Numbered from the stretch's first letter, positions 17,586-27,512 are shown. The stretch is DNA of 55,122 nucleotides from an uncultured Synergistales bacterium (GCA_905233725.1 CAJOEM010000013.1:1-55122); one strand, 5' to 3'. A program made the numbers and translations. The notes: a model not told the origin generated them from the letters alone.

Positions 17586-18442
17586 TTATTTCGGAACTGA
17601 TGCGTATAATTTCTTGCGTTTCTGAACTACGTTGTAATTCGGGTTAGCTTGCTTGATCAAATTCTCCAGAACTTGCGGATCGTCCGGCAAATGATACGTA
17701 CACAGCGCAAGTTTCGGGGCAAATTTCCGCAACGTCTCCTGAGCACCTTGCAGCATGTGTCGCTCAAATCCCTCGATGTCAGCCTTGATAAAATCCACAC
17801 GCTCAAGATTATTTTCACGAACGAACGAATCAAGCGTAACAGTTTCTGCCGTTGTAATTTCTTTTGAAGCGTCCGTATTTGTTATGAAGCTGCTACCCGT
17901 ATCACTGAGCATGAATTTTGCGCTGGTATTTGTATCAGACAGACCTTTTTTTACAGGTATGATATTCTCGTTGAGTTTTGCAGTTTCGAGCAGTAATTTG
18001 TAAGCTTTTTCCATTGGTTCGAACGCGTAGACAGCCTGTACCCCCCCCAAATTTTTACACCGGGCAGAAGCATACGCTGCAAAATCTCCTTATCATTCAC
18101 AAGACCATAGCAACCTTCCTGAGTGAGCAAATCGAACAAATCTACCATTTCGTCAGTATACACGTCATCAAAATATACGTACGATGTAAACGTATCTGAG
18201 AATACGCCTGCGAAAAATCCAACTTCGTCTTCACCGTCGAGTAATGGCAAACGCGCGTCTTTGATCTGGTAGCAATCTTTGGTTCTGTATTTTTTGCTCA
18301 GCCTGGATGCTGCTGCACGTACAGACAACCATTTGCATTTACCAAACGCCGACAAACACGCTTTATCAATCGCAGCCAAGGCAAATTCACCCGGCGTATC
18401 GAGTCCGTATTTAACACGTCTAATTCTCTTCGCTAAATCCAT
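17586..18442 (-). pseudogene. FkbM-type methyltransferase, interrupted at an 8-G tract
   Basis: Two frames form one gene. The N-terminal part is 18442 to about 18045, beginning MDLAKRIRRVKYGLD. The C-terminal part contains VYAFEPMEKAYKLL, TLDSFVRENN, VDFIKADIEGFERHML and LALCTYHLPDD, which are hallmarks of FkbM-type SAM methyltransferases. The frames switch exactly at a run of eight G in the gene sense (18041-18048). Adding one G would join them as WGGVQAVYAFEP. The usual Gly-rich SAM motif (DxGAxxG) expected just before VYAFEP is not visible, so a deletion may have accompanied the shift. It is therefore either a phase-variable gene in the off state or a true pseudogene. Targets of this family are often sugars or lipids. 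Confidence 0.72.
18041..18048 (-). repeat. homopolymer G8 tract inside the methyltransferase gene
   Basis: Eight C on the plus strand, G in gene sense, lie at the exact point where the reading frame is lost. Tracts of this length slip readily during replication and are common sites of on/off switching or of sequencing error. Confidence 0.85.
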
Positions 18443-18478
18443 AGTTTACGCACCTCCGAAAAATTCTTGTATATATAA

Positions 18479-20293
18479 CTAAACATTCCAAACTCTAAAG
18501 CCCTCGTCCAAACGCCGCCCGAAAAGATTCATAGTACGCTCGAACGGTTCTGAACTCGTCAAATCAACTCCCGCACGCTTGAGAATATTCAGCGAGTAAT
18601 CACTGCCGCCGCTCTTGAGAAAATTCAGGTAATGTTCGACAGCTTCGGCTTCATGATTCAGAATCGCAGACGCAAACGCATTCGCAACTGTGAAACCAGT
18701 CGAGTATTTGTAAACGTAGAACGCCGTGTAAAAATGCGGGATCCTCGCCCATTCCGCGCACAATTCAGGATCGATCTTGAAATCTGGGCCGTAACATTGA
18801 GCATTCAAATTCTCCCATAATTTGCACAGATAATCCGGTGTCAAAATTCCGCCAGATTCAGCGTATGCGTGAGTTTGTTTCTCAAAATCCGCGAACATTG
18901 CCTGCCTGAAAAACGTCGTACGAACCATATCGTAATAATAATTCAGCAGCCATTTCTTGCGTTCGAGATTTTCACCAGCTTCGTTCAGCAAATACTCGAG
19001 TAATAACGCTTCGTTCGTAGTCGAGGCAATTTCTGCGAGTAAAATCGTGTATTCAGCGTAAACTTGTGGCTGATTCGCGTGCGAGTAAAAACTGTGCAAG
19101 CTGTGTCCCATCTCGTGAACCAGCGTGAAAACATCGTGCAGCGTCCCGTCGTAATTCAGCAACACATACGGATGCGTCCCGTACGAGCCCCACGAATACG
19201 CACCTTTACGCTTGCCTTTGTTCTCGTAAACGTCCAGCCAATGCTCAGACAATCCTCGCTTGAAATCCCGAATGTAATCTTCACCCAGCGGCGCGAGTGC
19301 CTTCAACGCAATCTCACACGCTGTCTCGAAATCAATCTCTTCGTCGGGAGCATTCGAAATCGGCGCGTTCAAGTCATAAAAGTGAAACTCGTCCAGTCCA
19401 AGAACTTTTTTCCTGAGTGAGATCAACCTGTGCATGAGTTTGGGCGAGAAATTTTTTCCGGTTTCAACGACGTTATCATAAACTGAAGCCGGAACATTCT
19501 CCCCGAATAACGCCATATCCAGAGAATTTGCGTATTTGCGAGTTCGTGCGTAGAAAATATCGCTCTTGACCGAGCCAGAATACAACGCTGCAATCGAGTT
19601 CTTGAATTTCTCGTATGTTCCGTAAATTCCGGTGAATGCGTTTTTGCGAACGTCACGATTTGCACTTCTGCTGAGTTTGTACCAGCGTTCTTCGGATAAT
19701 TCGACTTTCTTGCCCGTAGCGTCATCAATCACCGGAAATTTGAAGTCCGCGTCCGTTAATAACGTGAAAGCATTTTCCGGAACCGCCGTCAATTCGCCAA
19801 CCTGAGCCAACAAGACTTCCTGCTCTTTTGACAAGACATGCTCACGCGCACGCAGCAGCTTTTTGAAAAAGAACTTGTACAAGCTCAAATCCGGCTGAGT
19901 TTTCAAACATTCGTTTATATATTCCTCGGGTAACGCAAGAAATTCCGGTTCGAAAAAAGCTACGGCTGACGAATACTTCACCATCAGATTTTCGGATAAT
20001 CCGGCTAATTCCATAGGCTTCGTTTCGCGCAAATCCTCGTGACTTTTCATGTTCGCGTACGAGTACAACTTGCCAAGTTCGAGTGAGACTGCTTCATCGT
20101 CTTTGATAAATCGCAGCAAATTCTCGGAACTTTCGCCCAATTTCCCGGAATATTTCGCTAAATCTTCGATACGTTTGCTAACTTCGTCAAAAGATTTCTG
20201 CCAAGCTTCGAACGATTCGTAAATTGCCTCGAGATTCCATTTGTACTTATCCGGAATAGAATTTCTCTCTGGAACTTCGACTACTTCACTCAT
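18479..20293 (-). CDS. pepF: oligoendopeptidase F (M3 family)
   Basis: A 604-residue zinc metallopeptidase that cuts oligopeptides of roughly 7-17 residues in the cytoplasm. The catalytic HExxH is in LVHEMGHSLHSFYSH, and the third zinc ligand region is the following EIASTTNEALL. The N-terminal region RNSIPDKYKWNLEAIYES is typical of PepF, and the length is normal. Its start overlaps the end of the subtilase gene by 8 bases, so the two are probably co-transcribed. Confidence 0.94.
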   Translation of the reverse strand: MSEVVEVPERNSIPDKYKWNLEAIYESFEAWQKSFDEVSKRIEDLAKYSGKLGESSENLLRFIKDDEAVSLELGKLYSYANMKSHEDLRETKPMELAGLSENLMVKYSSAVAFFEPEFLALPEEYINECLKTQPDLSLYKFFFKKLLRAREHVLSKEQEVLLAQVGELTAVPENAFTLLTDADFKFPVIDDATGKKVELSEERWYKLSRSANRDVRKNAFTGIYGTYEKFKNSIAALYSGSVKSDIFYARTRKYANSLDMALFGENVPASVYDNVVETGKNFSPKLMHRLISLRKKVLGLDEFHFYDLNAPISNAPDEEIDFETACEIALKALAPLGEDYIRDFKRGLSEHWLDVYENKGKRKGAYSWGSYGTHPYVLLNYDGTLHDVFTLVHEMGHSLHSFYSHANQPQVYAEYTILLAEIASTTNEALLLEYLLNEAGENLERKKWLLNYYYDMVRTTFFRQAMFADFEKQTHAYAESGGILTPDYLCKLWENLNAQCYGPDFKIDPELCAEWARIPHFYTAFYVYKYSTGFTVANAFASAILNHEAEAVEHYLNFLKSGGSDYSLNILKRAGVDLTSSEPFERTMNLFGRRLDEGFRVWNV

Positions 20294-21986
20294 GAATTTT
20301 CACCTTCCTGATAATAAATATCGCGCCTGATAATAACGCTCCCAAAATTCCGAAGCCAATTTCACAACCGCCACCGCCGCCGCTCGAACGTGTGTATGTT
20401 GTCCCGGGTGTCTCAGGTGTTTCAGGATAATCGCTCGCAATTTTTTCGCCGAGAATCGTCATGGATTTCGCAACGTCCACAAGACCGTACTTCGAGACTT
20501 TCGCAGTTCCGTAACCTTCGATTGACGAATATTTCGAATACAATTTCACGTATTGTTCGAGCGTCCAGTAGTATTGCAAAAAATTCGTTTCATCATGATT
20601 TTCTTCCCACTCTTCTATAGCTGTCTGATCGTTACTGATCTTGTCAAGTTCTGAAAATACTGACTCTAATGCGTCCAAATACTGTTCGAACGGACGTACA
20701 ACAGGATTGATTGCGGAATTTGCGCCTTCGAGAATCGCAGCTTTGATTTGTGAAGGTGTAGCGTCGGGATATTTTGAAGCCAACAACCCAACCATTCCCG
20801 TTACGTGTGGTGCAGCCATTGATGTCCCGTCTAGCTCGCAATAATATTTTCCGGTTTCGCCGTAATTATCTTCCTGATAGGGCACGTACGTACTGAGAAT
20901 CGCAACGCCCGGTGCAGCAACGTGTACAGCCTCACCCCAGCTTGTGAAATCTCCAGCCTTGTCCTCCGAATCCGTAGCTCCAACAACGATCATGTTATTC
21001 AGACCTGTGTACGAAGCAGGATAGGTATACTGACCAGCTTTGATTTCTAATTCGTCGATATTGAACGGAACAGCTTTTCCGACTTCAAAACCATCATTGC
21101 CAGCAGATATGATCATTAACGTAGAATTAAGCTTGTCGAGAGTTCTGTACGCGCGATAATTTGTGTTTCTGTCAGCGAGTCTCTGAATTTCTGACGGACT
21201 TAGATTTTCAGCGCCACCGTATGACATGTTCACAGCGTAAATTTTCACGCCCTGTTGAACGAGCTGTGCTATATAATCTATAGCTGAGTTGATTGCAGAA
21301 TCAGGTACGTCTCCGTTATCATTTCCAGCTCTGAGCGGAATGATTTTGATATTCCAGTTCACACCAACAACACCGATTCCGTTATTACCAACTGCGCCGA
21401 TTGTTCCAGCAACATGTATGCCGTGTCCTGCTGGATCATGATCCCAATCGCCATCGTTGACAAAACTTTTCGCGTATTCAGTTGCAATATTCGCCATTAA
21501 ATCCGAGTGCCGATCGAAGCCTGAATCAATCACTGCAACGTAGACATTTTCGCTGCCAGTTGTCTCGTCCCATGCTGCTGGAGCGTTGATTTTCTCAAGT
21601 CCCCATAACTGATCAAAACTCACGTCATTGGGTTCAGTTCGCAAAACGTGTTTGATGCCGTTCGGTGAGACTGCTAAAACATCGTCGCGCTTCTCAAATT
21701 CTGCGAGCAATTCCTGAGTAGTTTTCGTTTCGGATTTCACGTGCGCAAAAATTGAGTTGTCAAGTTCGGATAAAGTCCCGTAAATTTTCTGAACTGACGC
21801 GCCCATAGCTCGAACTTTCGAATCAACAGCCGTTCGTAATCCGCCGAGATTTGACGCTTTGACCTGTAAATCTTCCGGAGCTTTGAACACGACGATTACT
21901 TCACCTTCGACGTAATCCTCAGCGAACGCGCTGACACACGCTGCGAGAATTAACAACGCAACTGCTAATACTCTTGAAATTCTCAT
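20286..21986 (-). CDS. secreted subtilisin-like serine protease (S8) with C-terminal sorting tail
   Basis: A 566-residue exported protease. Residues 1-22 are a signal peptide ending SAFA-ED, and about 23-110 resemble an inhibitor-like propeptide. The catalytic triad is visible as VAVIDSGFD (Asp), GHGIHVAGTIGAV (His) and DGTSMAAPHVTGMVGLL (Ser). The C-terminus has a Thr/Ser/Gly-rich linker, then GGGGGCEIGFGILG, a hydrophobic helix and the basic end RKVKIHE. This tripartite tail matches the idea of the Synergist-CTERM/GlyGly-CTERM sorting signals: a Cys or Gly motif, one membrane helix and a basic end. It would be cleaved and probably lipid-linked at the surface. The protein is the best taxonomic pointer in the window. 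Confidence 0.92.
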   Translation of the reverse strand: MRISRVLAVALLILAACVSAFAEDYVEGEVIVVFKAPEDLQVKASNLGGLRTAVDSKVRAMGASVQKIYGTLSELDNSIFAHVKSETKTTQELLAEFEKRDDVLAVSPNGIKHVLRTEPNDVSFDQLWGLEKINAPAAWDETTGSENVYVAVIDSGFDRHSDLMANIATEYAKSFVNDGDWDHDPAGHGIHVAGTIGAVGNNGIGVVGVNWNIKIIPLRAGNDNGDVPDSAINSAIDYIAQLVQQGVKIYAVNMSYGGAENLSPSEIQRLADRNTNYRAYRTLDKLNSTLMIISAGNDGFEVGKAVPFNIDELEIKAGQYTYPASYTGLNNMIVVGATDSEDKAGDFTSWGEAVHVAAPGVAILSTYVPYQEDNYGETGKYYCELDGTSMAAPHVTGMVGLLASKYPDATPSQIKAAILEGANSAINPVVRPFEQYLDALESVFSELDKISNDQTAIEEWEENHDETNFLQYYWTLEQYVKLYSKYSSIEGYGTAKVSKYGLVDVAKSMTILGEKIASDYPETPETPGTTYTRSSGGGGGCEIGFGILGALLSGAIFIIRKVKIHE

Positions 21987-22129
21987 TTATAAAAAATCCT
22001 TTCGTGTTAAACATAAATTTCGATTGCGATCGATTGCAATATTGTACCCTATCTTGAAAATTTGCAAAATCCGAATGATTGTCTGCTATAATGAATGCAG
22101 CTTTACGATTTTCAAAAGGAGGAATTATT

Positions 22130-23350
22130 TTGAAGTCAAGATTTGTTTTGTTCACGATGTTGGTTAGCATGATTTTTGCTAGCTGTGCGTTTGCTGCTGA
22201 GAATGCGCCGTTCCATATCGGTGTCGTAACGGGTACGGTCTCTCAATCAGAGGACGATTTGCGCGGTGCAGAGTTGATGATCAAAATGTACGGTGACTCT
22301 GCCAACGGTGGAATGATCACTCACATAACTTATCCGGATAATTTCCCGTCCGAACAGGAAACTACAATCAGTCAGATCGTCGGACTTGCTGATGACCCGT
22401 TGATGAAAGTTATCGTCGTCAATCAGGCTGTCCCCGGAACTGCTGAAGCTTTCAGACGTGTTCGCGAGAAAAGATCGGACATTCTGTTGCTTGCAGGCGA
22501 ACCTCACGAGGATCCGGGTGTAATTTCCGAGGCTGCTGACATTGCAACACACACGGATCACATCGGACGCGGCTACACTATTCCACTCGGTGCGCAGAAA
22601 ATGGGCGCGAAAACTTTCGTACACATTTCATTCCCGAGACACATGAGCTACGAGACTTTGGGACTTCGCAGAATCATCATGGAAGAAGCCTGCAAAGATC
22701 TTGGAATAAAATTCGTGTTTGAAACCGCACCTGATCCAACGAGTGATGTCGGAATGGCTGGAGCTCAGCAATATATCCTCGAGAATATGCCCGCATGGAT
22801 CGAGAAATACGGCAAGGACGCAGCGTTTTTCTGCACGAACGATGGACACACAGAGCCATTACTCAGACAGATCGCAGCTTTGGGCGGATATTTCGTCGAG
22901 GCAGATTTACCGTCACCGTTGATGGGTTATCCTGGAGCTTTGGGAATCGATCTTTCGAAAGAACAGGGCGATTGGGCTGCAATTCTCAAGAAAGTTGAAG
23001 ATGCTGTTGTTGCTGCCGGTGGCAAAGGACGCATGGGAACCTGGGCGTATTCGTGGGGCTACACGACGACTGCGGCACTCGCTGAATACGGCAAGCGTTA
23101 TGTCGAAGGCACTGCGAAAGGCAAACTCGGCTCAGCTCAGGCTCTTAGAGATATGCTCGACGCTTACGACACATTCTGCCCGGGCGCGCATTGGGGCGGA
23201 GCTTATTTCACGGACGCTGTTACTGGTGTGAAGAACTCGAAATTTGTCTTGCTTCGTCAGGACACGTATGTTTTGGGCGGAGATTATCTGGGACTTGCTG
23301 ATGTTGAGATTCCGGAGAAATATTTCCATATTACTATGACTTCGAAATAA
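22130..23350 (+). CDS. DUF3798-type ABC transporter substrate-binding protein
   Basis: A 406-residue exported protein. The N-terminus KSRFVLFTMLVSMIFASCAFAAEN is a signal peptide, and FASC could act as a weak lipobox. The mature part resembles the DUF3798 family, which is periplasmic-binding-protein-like and travels with sugar/nucleoside-type ABC genes. Typical segments are IGVVTGTVSQSEDDLRGAE and FFCTNDGHTEPLLRQIA. The TTG at 22130 is chosen because AGGAGG lies directly upstream and the signal peptide then starts correctly. A TATAAT at 22087-22092 is the likely -10. It heads the five-gene import operon; the ligand is unknown. Confidence 0.87.
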   Translation: MKSRFVLFTMLVSMIFASCAFAAENAPFHIGVVTGTVSQSEDDLRGAELMIKMYGDSANGGMITHITYPDNFPSEQETTISQIVGLADDPLMKVIVVNQAVPGTAEAFRRVREKRSDILLLAGEPHEDPGVISEAADIATHTDHIGRGYTIPLGAQKMGAKTFVHISFPRHMSYETLGLRRIIMEEACKDLGIKFVFETAPDPTSDVGMAGAQQYILENMPAWIEKYGKDAAFFCTNDGHTEPLLRQIAALGGYFVEADLPSPLMGYPGALGIDLSKEQGDWAAILKKVEDAVVAAGGKGRMGTWAYSWGYTTTAALAEYGKRYVEGTAKGKLGSAQALRDMLDAYDTFCPGAHWGGAYFTDAVTGVKNSKFVLLRQDTYVLGGDYLGLADVEIPEKYFHITMTSK

Positions 23351-23389
23351 TTTTCGGAGCATGGATTAGCATTTACAGGGAAAATCTTG

Positions 23390-23418
23390 AGGGGATTGCG
23401 CTGAACATTCCCCTTTTT
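23390..23418 (+). terminator. attenuator-like hairpin between binding protein and ABC ATPase genes
   Basis: AGGGGA (23390-23395), a 13-base loop, TCCCCT (23409-23414) and a five-T run. The short stem suggests partial termination, a common way to make more binding protein than transporter. Confidence 0.55.
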
Positions 23419-23421
23419 CAT

Positions 23422-23445
23422 ATTATGACATTATGACATTATGAC
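23422..23445 (+). repeat. three tandem ATTATGAC units upstream of the ABC ATPase gene
   Basis: The 8-base unit ATTATGAC is repeated three times, followed by a partial ATTA, ending 21 bases before the TTG start at 23467. The copy number could vary by slippage and alter spacing in the leader. Confidence 0.75.
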
Positions 23446-23466
23446 ATTAACAGAGGTGAAAAATTC

Positions 23467-25170
23467 TTGTCGGATATTAACACAAAAACAACGCCGTTAC
23501 TGAGACTTGAACACGTCGGCAAAGAATATTACGGGAACAGAGTTCTCTCGGATATATCGTTCTCTTTGATGCCGGGTGAAATTCTCGGATTAGTCGGCGA
23601 AAATGGCGCGGGGAAATCTACGCTGCTGAATATATTATTCGGAATGCCGGTTATCAGCAGCACAGGCGGTTACGAGGGCGATATTTACATCGATGGCAAA
23701 GTCGCGAATTTCACGACACCGAATCAGGCTCTCGCAGCAGGCATCGGCATGGTTCATCAGGAATTTTCGTTGATCCCGGGCTTCACTGCAACTGAGAATA
23801 TTTTGCTCAATCGCGAAGTTCTGAACGGTTCTGTATTGAGTTACGTATTCAGTCCGAGAGTTTCGACGCTGAATCGTGACGCAATGAATCAGCGCGCAAT
23901 CCGGGCAATTAACACACTCGGTGTCAGCATAAATCCTGATATGACCGTCAGCGAAATGCCCGTTGGATATAAACAATTCATCGAGATAGCGCGTGAAATC
24001 GACCGCAAAAACACACGCCTGTTATTCCTCGACGAACCTACAGCCGTATTAACTGAGTCTGAAGCCGAAATTTTACTCGCAGCTCTGAAGAAACTTGCGC
24101 GTAAAGGCATCGCAATCGTTTTTATCTCGCATAGATTAAACGAGATCAAAGACCTTTGCGAACGAATCATAATTCTGCGTGACGGGAAATTAATAACAGA
24201 TGTTCAGTCTCAGGATATTTCTACTCGGGAAATTGCGTCATTAATGGTTGGGCGCGGAATCGAGCGTCCGAGAATCTCGCTGGAAAAATCGACTGACAGC
24301 ACAAATCCTGGAGCAAATCCTCAGCAACAAGGCAAACCCAAGAAAATCAAACTTGCATTGCGAATCGAACATTTGTGGGTAGACATGCCCGGCGAAACTG
24401 TGCGTGACGTATCGCTGGATATTCGTAAAGGCGAAATTTTCGGAATCGGCGGACTTGCTGGTCACGGAAAACTCGGAATCCCAAACGGCATCATGGGCTT
24501 GTATCCTGCTGGCGGCAACGTTAGATTGTTCGGCAAAAAACTCAAGCTCAATCGTCCAAGATCTGCGTTAAATCGCAAGATGGCATTCGTATCTGAAGAT
24601 CGTCGCAGTGTAGGATTATTGCTCGACGAAGCTTTATTCTGGAACGTGACATTTACGGCTATGCAAGTTCAGGGAAGATTCTTGTTGGGTATACCGGGAA
24701 TTTTCCAGATCAGGAACGAGTTGGCAATGCGCAAGGAAACACGCAAATTCATCGAGGCTCTTGACATCAAATGCACTGGCACTGGTCAGAAAGCTGGCGA
24801 ATTATCTGGAGGCAATCAGCAGAAATTGTGTCTTGCAAAAGCGTTTGCTCTGAGACCGGAGATTTTGCTTGTGTGCGAGCCAACACGCGGAATCGACATC
24901 GGTGCGAAAACTATCGTACTCAACACTCTGAAAGAATACAATCGAGAACACGGAACTACGATTATAATCACGAGTTCGGAACTTGAAGAGCTGCGTTCGG
25001 TTTGTGATCGAGTCGCAATAGTCGGTGATGGGAAAATTGCTGGAGTTTTGCCGGCAACAAGTCCAGCTGAAGATTTCGGAATGCTCATGATGGGTCAGAA
25101 GTTCCTTGATCCTGAGACTGTGTACGGGGCACTTCCGAGCGAAAATGCAAATGCAAATGCAAATTCTTAG
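23467..25170 (+). CDS. sugar/nucleoside-type ABC transporter ATP-binding protein (double domain)
   Basis: A 567-residue protein with two fused ABC domains, as in RbsA/MglA-like importers. In domain 1 the Walker A is GENGAGKSTLLNILFG, the signature region is VGYKQFIEIAREI and the Walker B is LLFLDEPTAVL. Domain 2, from about residue 300, has a degenerate Walker A (GLAGHGKLGIPNG) without the usual GKS/T, but keeps LSGGNQQKLCLAKA and LLVCEPTRGID. That asymmetry is normal for the class. The start is TTG, with AGAGGTG upstream. The C-terminus ends in a small NANANA tail encoded by a six-base repeat. Confidence 0.92.
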   Translation: MSDINTKTTPLLRLEHVGKEYYGNRVLSDISFSLMPGEILGLVGENGAGKSTLLNILFGMPVISSTGGYEGDIYIDGKVANFTTPNQALAAGIGMVHQEFSLIPGFTATENILLNREVLNGSVLSYVFSPRVSTLNRDAMNQRAIRAINTLGVSINPDMTVSEMPVGYKQFIEIAREIDRKNTRLLFLDEPTAVLTESEAEILLAALKKLARKGIAIVFISHRLNEIKDLCERIIILRDGKLITDVQSQDISTREIASLMVGRGIERPRISLEKSTDSTNPGANPQQQGKPKKIKLALRIEHLWVDMPGETVRDVSLDIRKGEIFGIGGLAGHGKLGIPNGIMGLYPAGGNVRLFGKKLKLNRPRSALNRKMAFVSEDRRSVGLLLDEALFWNVTFTAMQVQGRFLLGIPGIFQIRNELAMRKETRKFIEALDIKCTGTGQKAGELSGGNQQKLCLAKAFALRPEILLVCEPTRGIDIGAKTIVLNTLKEYNREHGTTIIITSSELEELRSVCDRVAIVGDGKIAGVLPATSPAEDFGMLMMGQKFLDPETVYGALPSENANANANS

Positions 25171-25200
25171 TAAGCTTAGCAAGGGGGAAGCAATATCAGC

Positions 25201-26316
25201 ATGATAAAAAATTTCATTGCAAAAGCAGGTTGGCCCAGAATCATAATCGGCTTATTCTTGCTTTCGTTATTCATAGCGGCTCCGTTTGTTGGAGTGCGAG
25301 TTGACACGTCGTTGTCGAATACGCTGGTGAGATTCGGCATGAACGGCGTTATGGTCTTGGCGATGATACCGATGGTGCAAGCTGGCTGCGGATTAAATTT
25401 CGGCTTGCCGTTGGGAATTATTGCGGGACTTTTGGGCGCGACATTATCGATTGAATTCAACGACAAGATTCTCGCGTTAGTTCTTGAATGTGTTGCTAAA
25501 TATAATCTTGCGTTCATGAATGAGCAGTTCGTGATTGCGCATCGTGAGGCGATTGGTTTTGCATCTGCGATGATAATTGCTGTGCCGATTGCTGCGATTC
25601 TTGGCTGGTTCTACGGGAAATTATTGAACCGCGTTAAAGGCGACGAAATGATGATTGCGACGTACGTAGGATTTTCGTCAGTTTCTTTCATGTGCATAGC
25701 GTGGCTGCTGCTTCCGTACAAACACCCGACGATGGTTTGGGGATACGCTGGACAAGGATTGCGAACTACGATTAGCGTTGAGGGATATTGGCTGCATGTT
25801 CTGAGTGATTCACTTGCGATTAACCTGAACGAGCATTTGTATATTCCGACTGGAATGTTAATATTTTTCGCGGTGATGGCGATTCTTGTCTGGATATTCA
25901 TGAAGACGAAAACCGGGACTGCGATCACAGCTGTCGGTTCGAATCCGGATTTTGCGCGCGCGTCAGGCGTGAACGTTGACAAGATGCGTACGATTTCCGT
26001 TGTGTTATCGACTGTACTCGGAGCGATTGGCATTATCGTTTACGAACAGAGTTTCGGATTCATTCAGCTATATATGGGACCGTTCTACATGGCGTTACCA
26101 GCAGTAGCTTCAGTTTTGCTTGGTGGCGCGAGTGTGAATAAAGCTGGAATTGTGAACGTAATAGTCGGCACGTTTTTGTTCCAGGGAATTTTGACGATGA
26201 CGCCTTCAGTTATAAATAGCGTATTACAAACAGATATGTCCGAAGTAATTCGCTTAATCGTCAGCAACGGAATGATTCTCTATGCTTTGACGCGAAGAGT
26301 TCGTAACGGGAGGTAG
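25201..26316 (+). CDS. ABC transporter permease (first)
   Basis: A 371-residue inner-membrane protein with about nine to ten hydrophobic segments, of the BPD_transp_2 (RbsC/LivH-like) permease type. The segments NFGLPLGIIAGLLGA and GSNPDFARASGVNVDKM are characteristic. AAGGGGGAAG precedes the ATG, and the gene follows the ATPase by 30 bases. It most likely pairs with the next permease as a heterodimer. Confidence 0.9.
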   Translation: MIKNFIAKAGWPRIIIGLFLLSLFIAAPFVGVRVDTSLSNTLVRFGMNGVMVLAMIPMVQAGCGLNFGLPLGIIAGLLGATLSIEFNDKILALVLECVAKYNLAFMNEQFVIAHREAIGFASAMIIAVPIAAILGWFYGKLLNRVKGDEMMIATYVGFSSVSFMCIAWLLLPYKHPTMVWGYAGQGLRTTISVEGYWLHVLSDSLAINLNEHLYIPTGMLIFFAVMAILVWIFMKTKTGTAITAVGSNPDFARASGVNVDKMRTISVVLSTVLGAIGIIVYEQSFGFIQLYMGPFYMALPAVASVLLGGASVNKAGIVNVIVGTFLFQGILTMTPSVINSVLQTDMSEVIRLIVSNGMILYALTRRVRNGR

Positions 26317-26318
26317 AT

Positions 26319-27509
26319 TTGATCATGAGAAAGTTATTTGACATTATCGCAGGCAATGCAGTACCGGCAATTTTCATAATCATTTCGGCGTTTGCTATTC
26401 CGTTGAGCGGATATTCGGCGAGCTACTTGATTCAGGAATTGCTCACTCGAATCGGCAGAAATTCGTTCTTGATATTGTCGCTATTGATTCCGATTATGGC
26501 TGGAATGGGTTTGAATTTCGGAATGGTTTTGGGAGCGATGGCTGGTCAGATTGGCTTGTTATTCGTGTCTGATTGGGGAGTTGTTGGCATTCCGGGAATG
26601 GTTCTTGCTATGTTACTCGGAACACCGATCGCAATAATTCTTGGAATATTCTGCGGAAATATTCTGAATCGTGCAAAGGGGCGCGAGATGGTCACGTCGT
26701 ATATTCTGGGATTCTTTATTAACGGCGTGTATCAATTATTCGTGCTGTACCTGATGGGCTGGGTGATTCCTGTAACGAATCCTTCGCTGTTATTGTCGCG
26801 AGGTTACGGTGTGAGAAACGCTGTGAGCCTGTTGGGAATACGCGGCGTGCTTGATAATCTTATTCCGACGATTGTTGCGGGCGCAGATCGTGCGAAGAAT
26901 TTCATAAACATGCAGGGTTCGGGAACGTTCATGGCATTACAGATTCCGTGTTTCGATGGCGAAGTTCGCATTCCGTTAGCGACGTTCCTGTTAATCGCGT
27001 TATTCTGCGTGTTCATAATCTGGTTCAGGAAAACGAAATTGGGTCAAGATATGCGCGCAATCGGTCAGGATCAATCAGTTGCAGATTCAGCCGGAATTGC
27101 AGTTAATCGCACGCGAGTGATCGCAATCGTAATCTCGACGGTTTTAGCTTGCATCGGACAGGTGATTTACTTGCAGAACATGGGAACACTCAACACGTAC
27201 AACAGTCATGACCAGACTGGAATGTTCTCAATCGCAGCGTTATTAATCGGCGGCGCGAGTGTATCGAAGGCAAGTATCACGAACGTATTTGTCGGCGTAA
27301 TATTATTTCACTTGATGTTCATCGTTGCACCGGTTGCGGGGAAAAATCTCATCGGTGACGCGCAAATCGGCGAATATTTCAGAGTGTTCGTGTCGTACGG
27401 AATAATTGCGATCGCGCTGGTTCTTCACGCATGGAAACGCAATCGTGAAGCAGAGGCCTCTCGCAGAAGTCTTCGCGGAAATTCGAACGCTAACAGGGAA
27501 GGAGAATAA
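26319..27509 (+). CDS. ABC transporter permease (second)
   Basis: A 396-residue BPD_transp_2-type permease with about ten hydrophobic segments. It parallels the first permease (GLNFGMVLGAMAGQIG, AIGQDQSVADSAGIAVNRTR, LLIGGASVSKASITNV). GGGAGG at 26308-26313 serves either the TTG at 26319 or the ATG at 26325, and the two possible starts differ by two codons. The C-terminus is basic and Asn/Arg-rich. Confidence 0.9.
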   Translation: MIMRKLFDIIAGNAVPAIFIIISAFAIPLSGYSASYLIQELLTRIGRNSFLILSLLIPIMAGMGLNFGMVLGAMAGQIGLLFVSDWGVVGIPGMVLAMLLGTPIAIILGIFCGNILNRAKGREMVTSYILGFFINGVYQLFVLYLMGWVIPVTNPSLLLSRGYGVRNAVSLLGIRGVLDNLIPTIVAGADRAKNFINMQGSGTFMALQIPCFDGEVRIPLATFLLIALFCVFIIWFRKTKLGQDMRAIGQDQSVADSAGIAVNRTRVIAIVISTVLACIGQVIYLQNMGTLNTYNSHDQTGMFSIAALLIGGASVSKASITNVFVGVILFHLMFIVAPVAGKNLIGDAQIGEYFRVFVSYGIIAIALVLHAWKRNREAEASRRSLRGNSNANREGE

Positions 27510-27512
27510 TTC

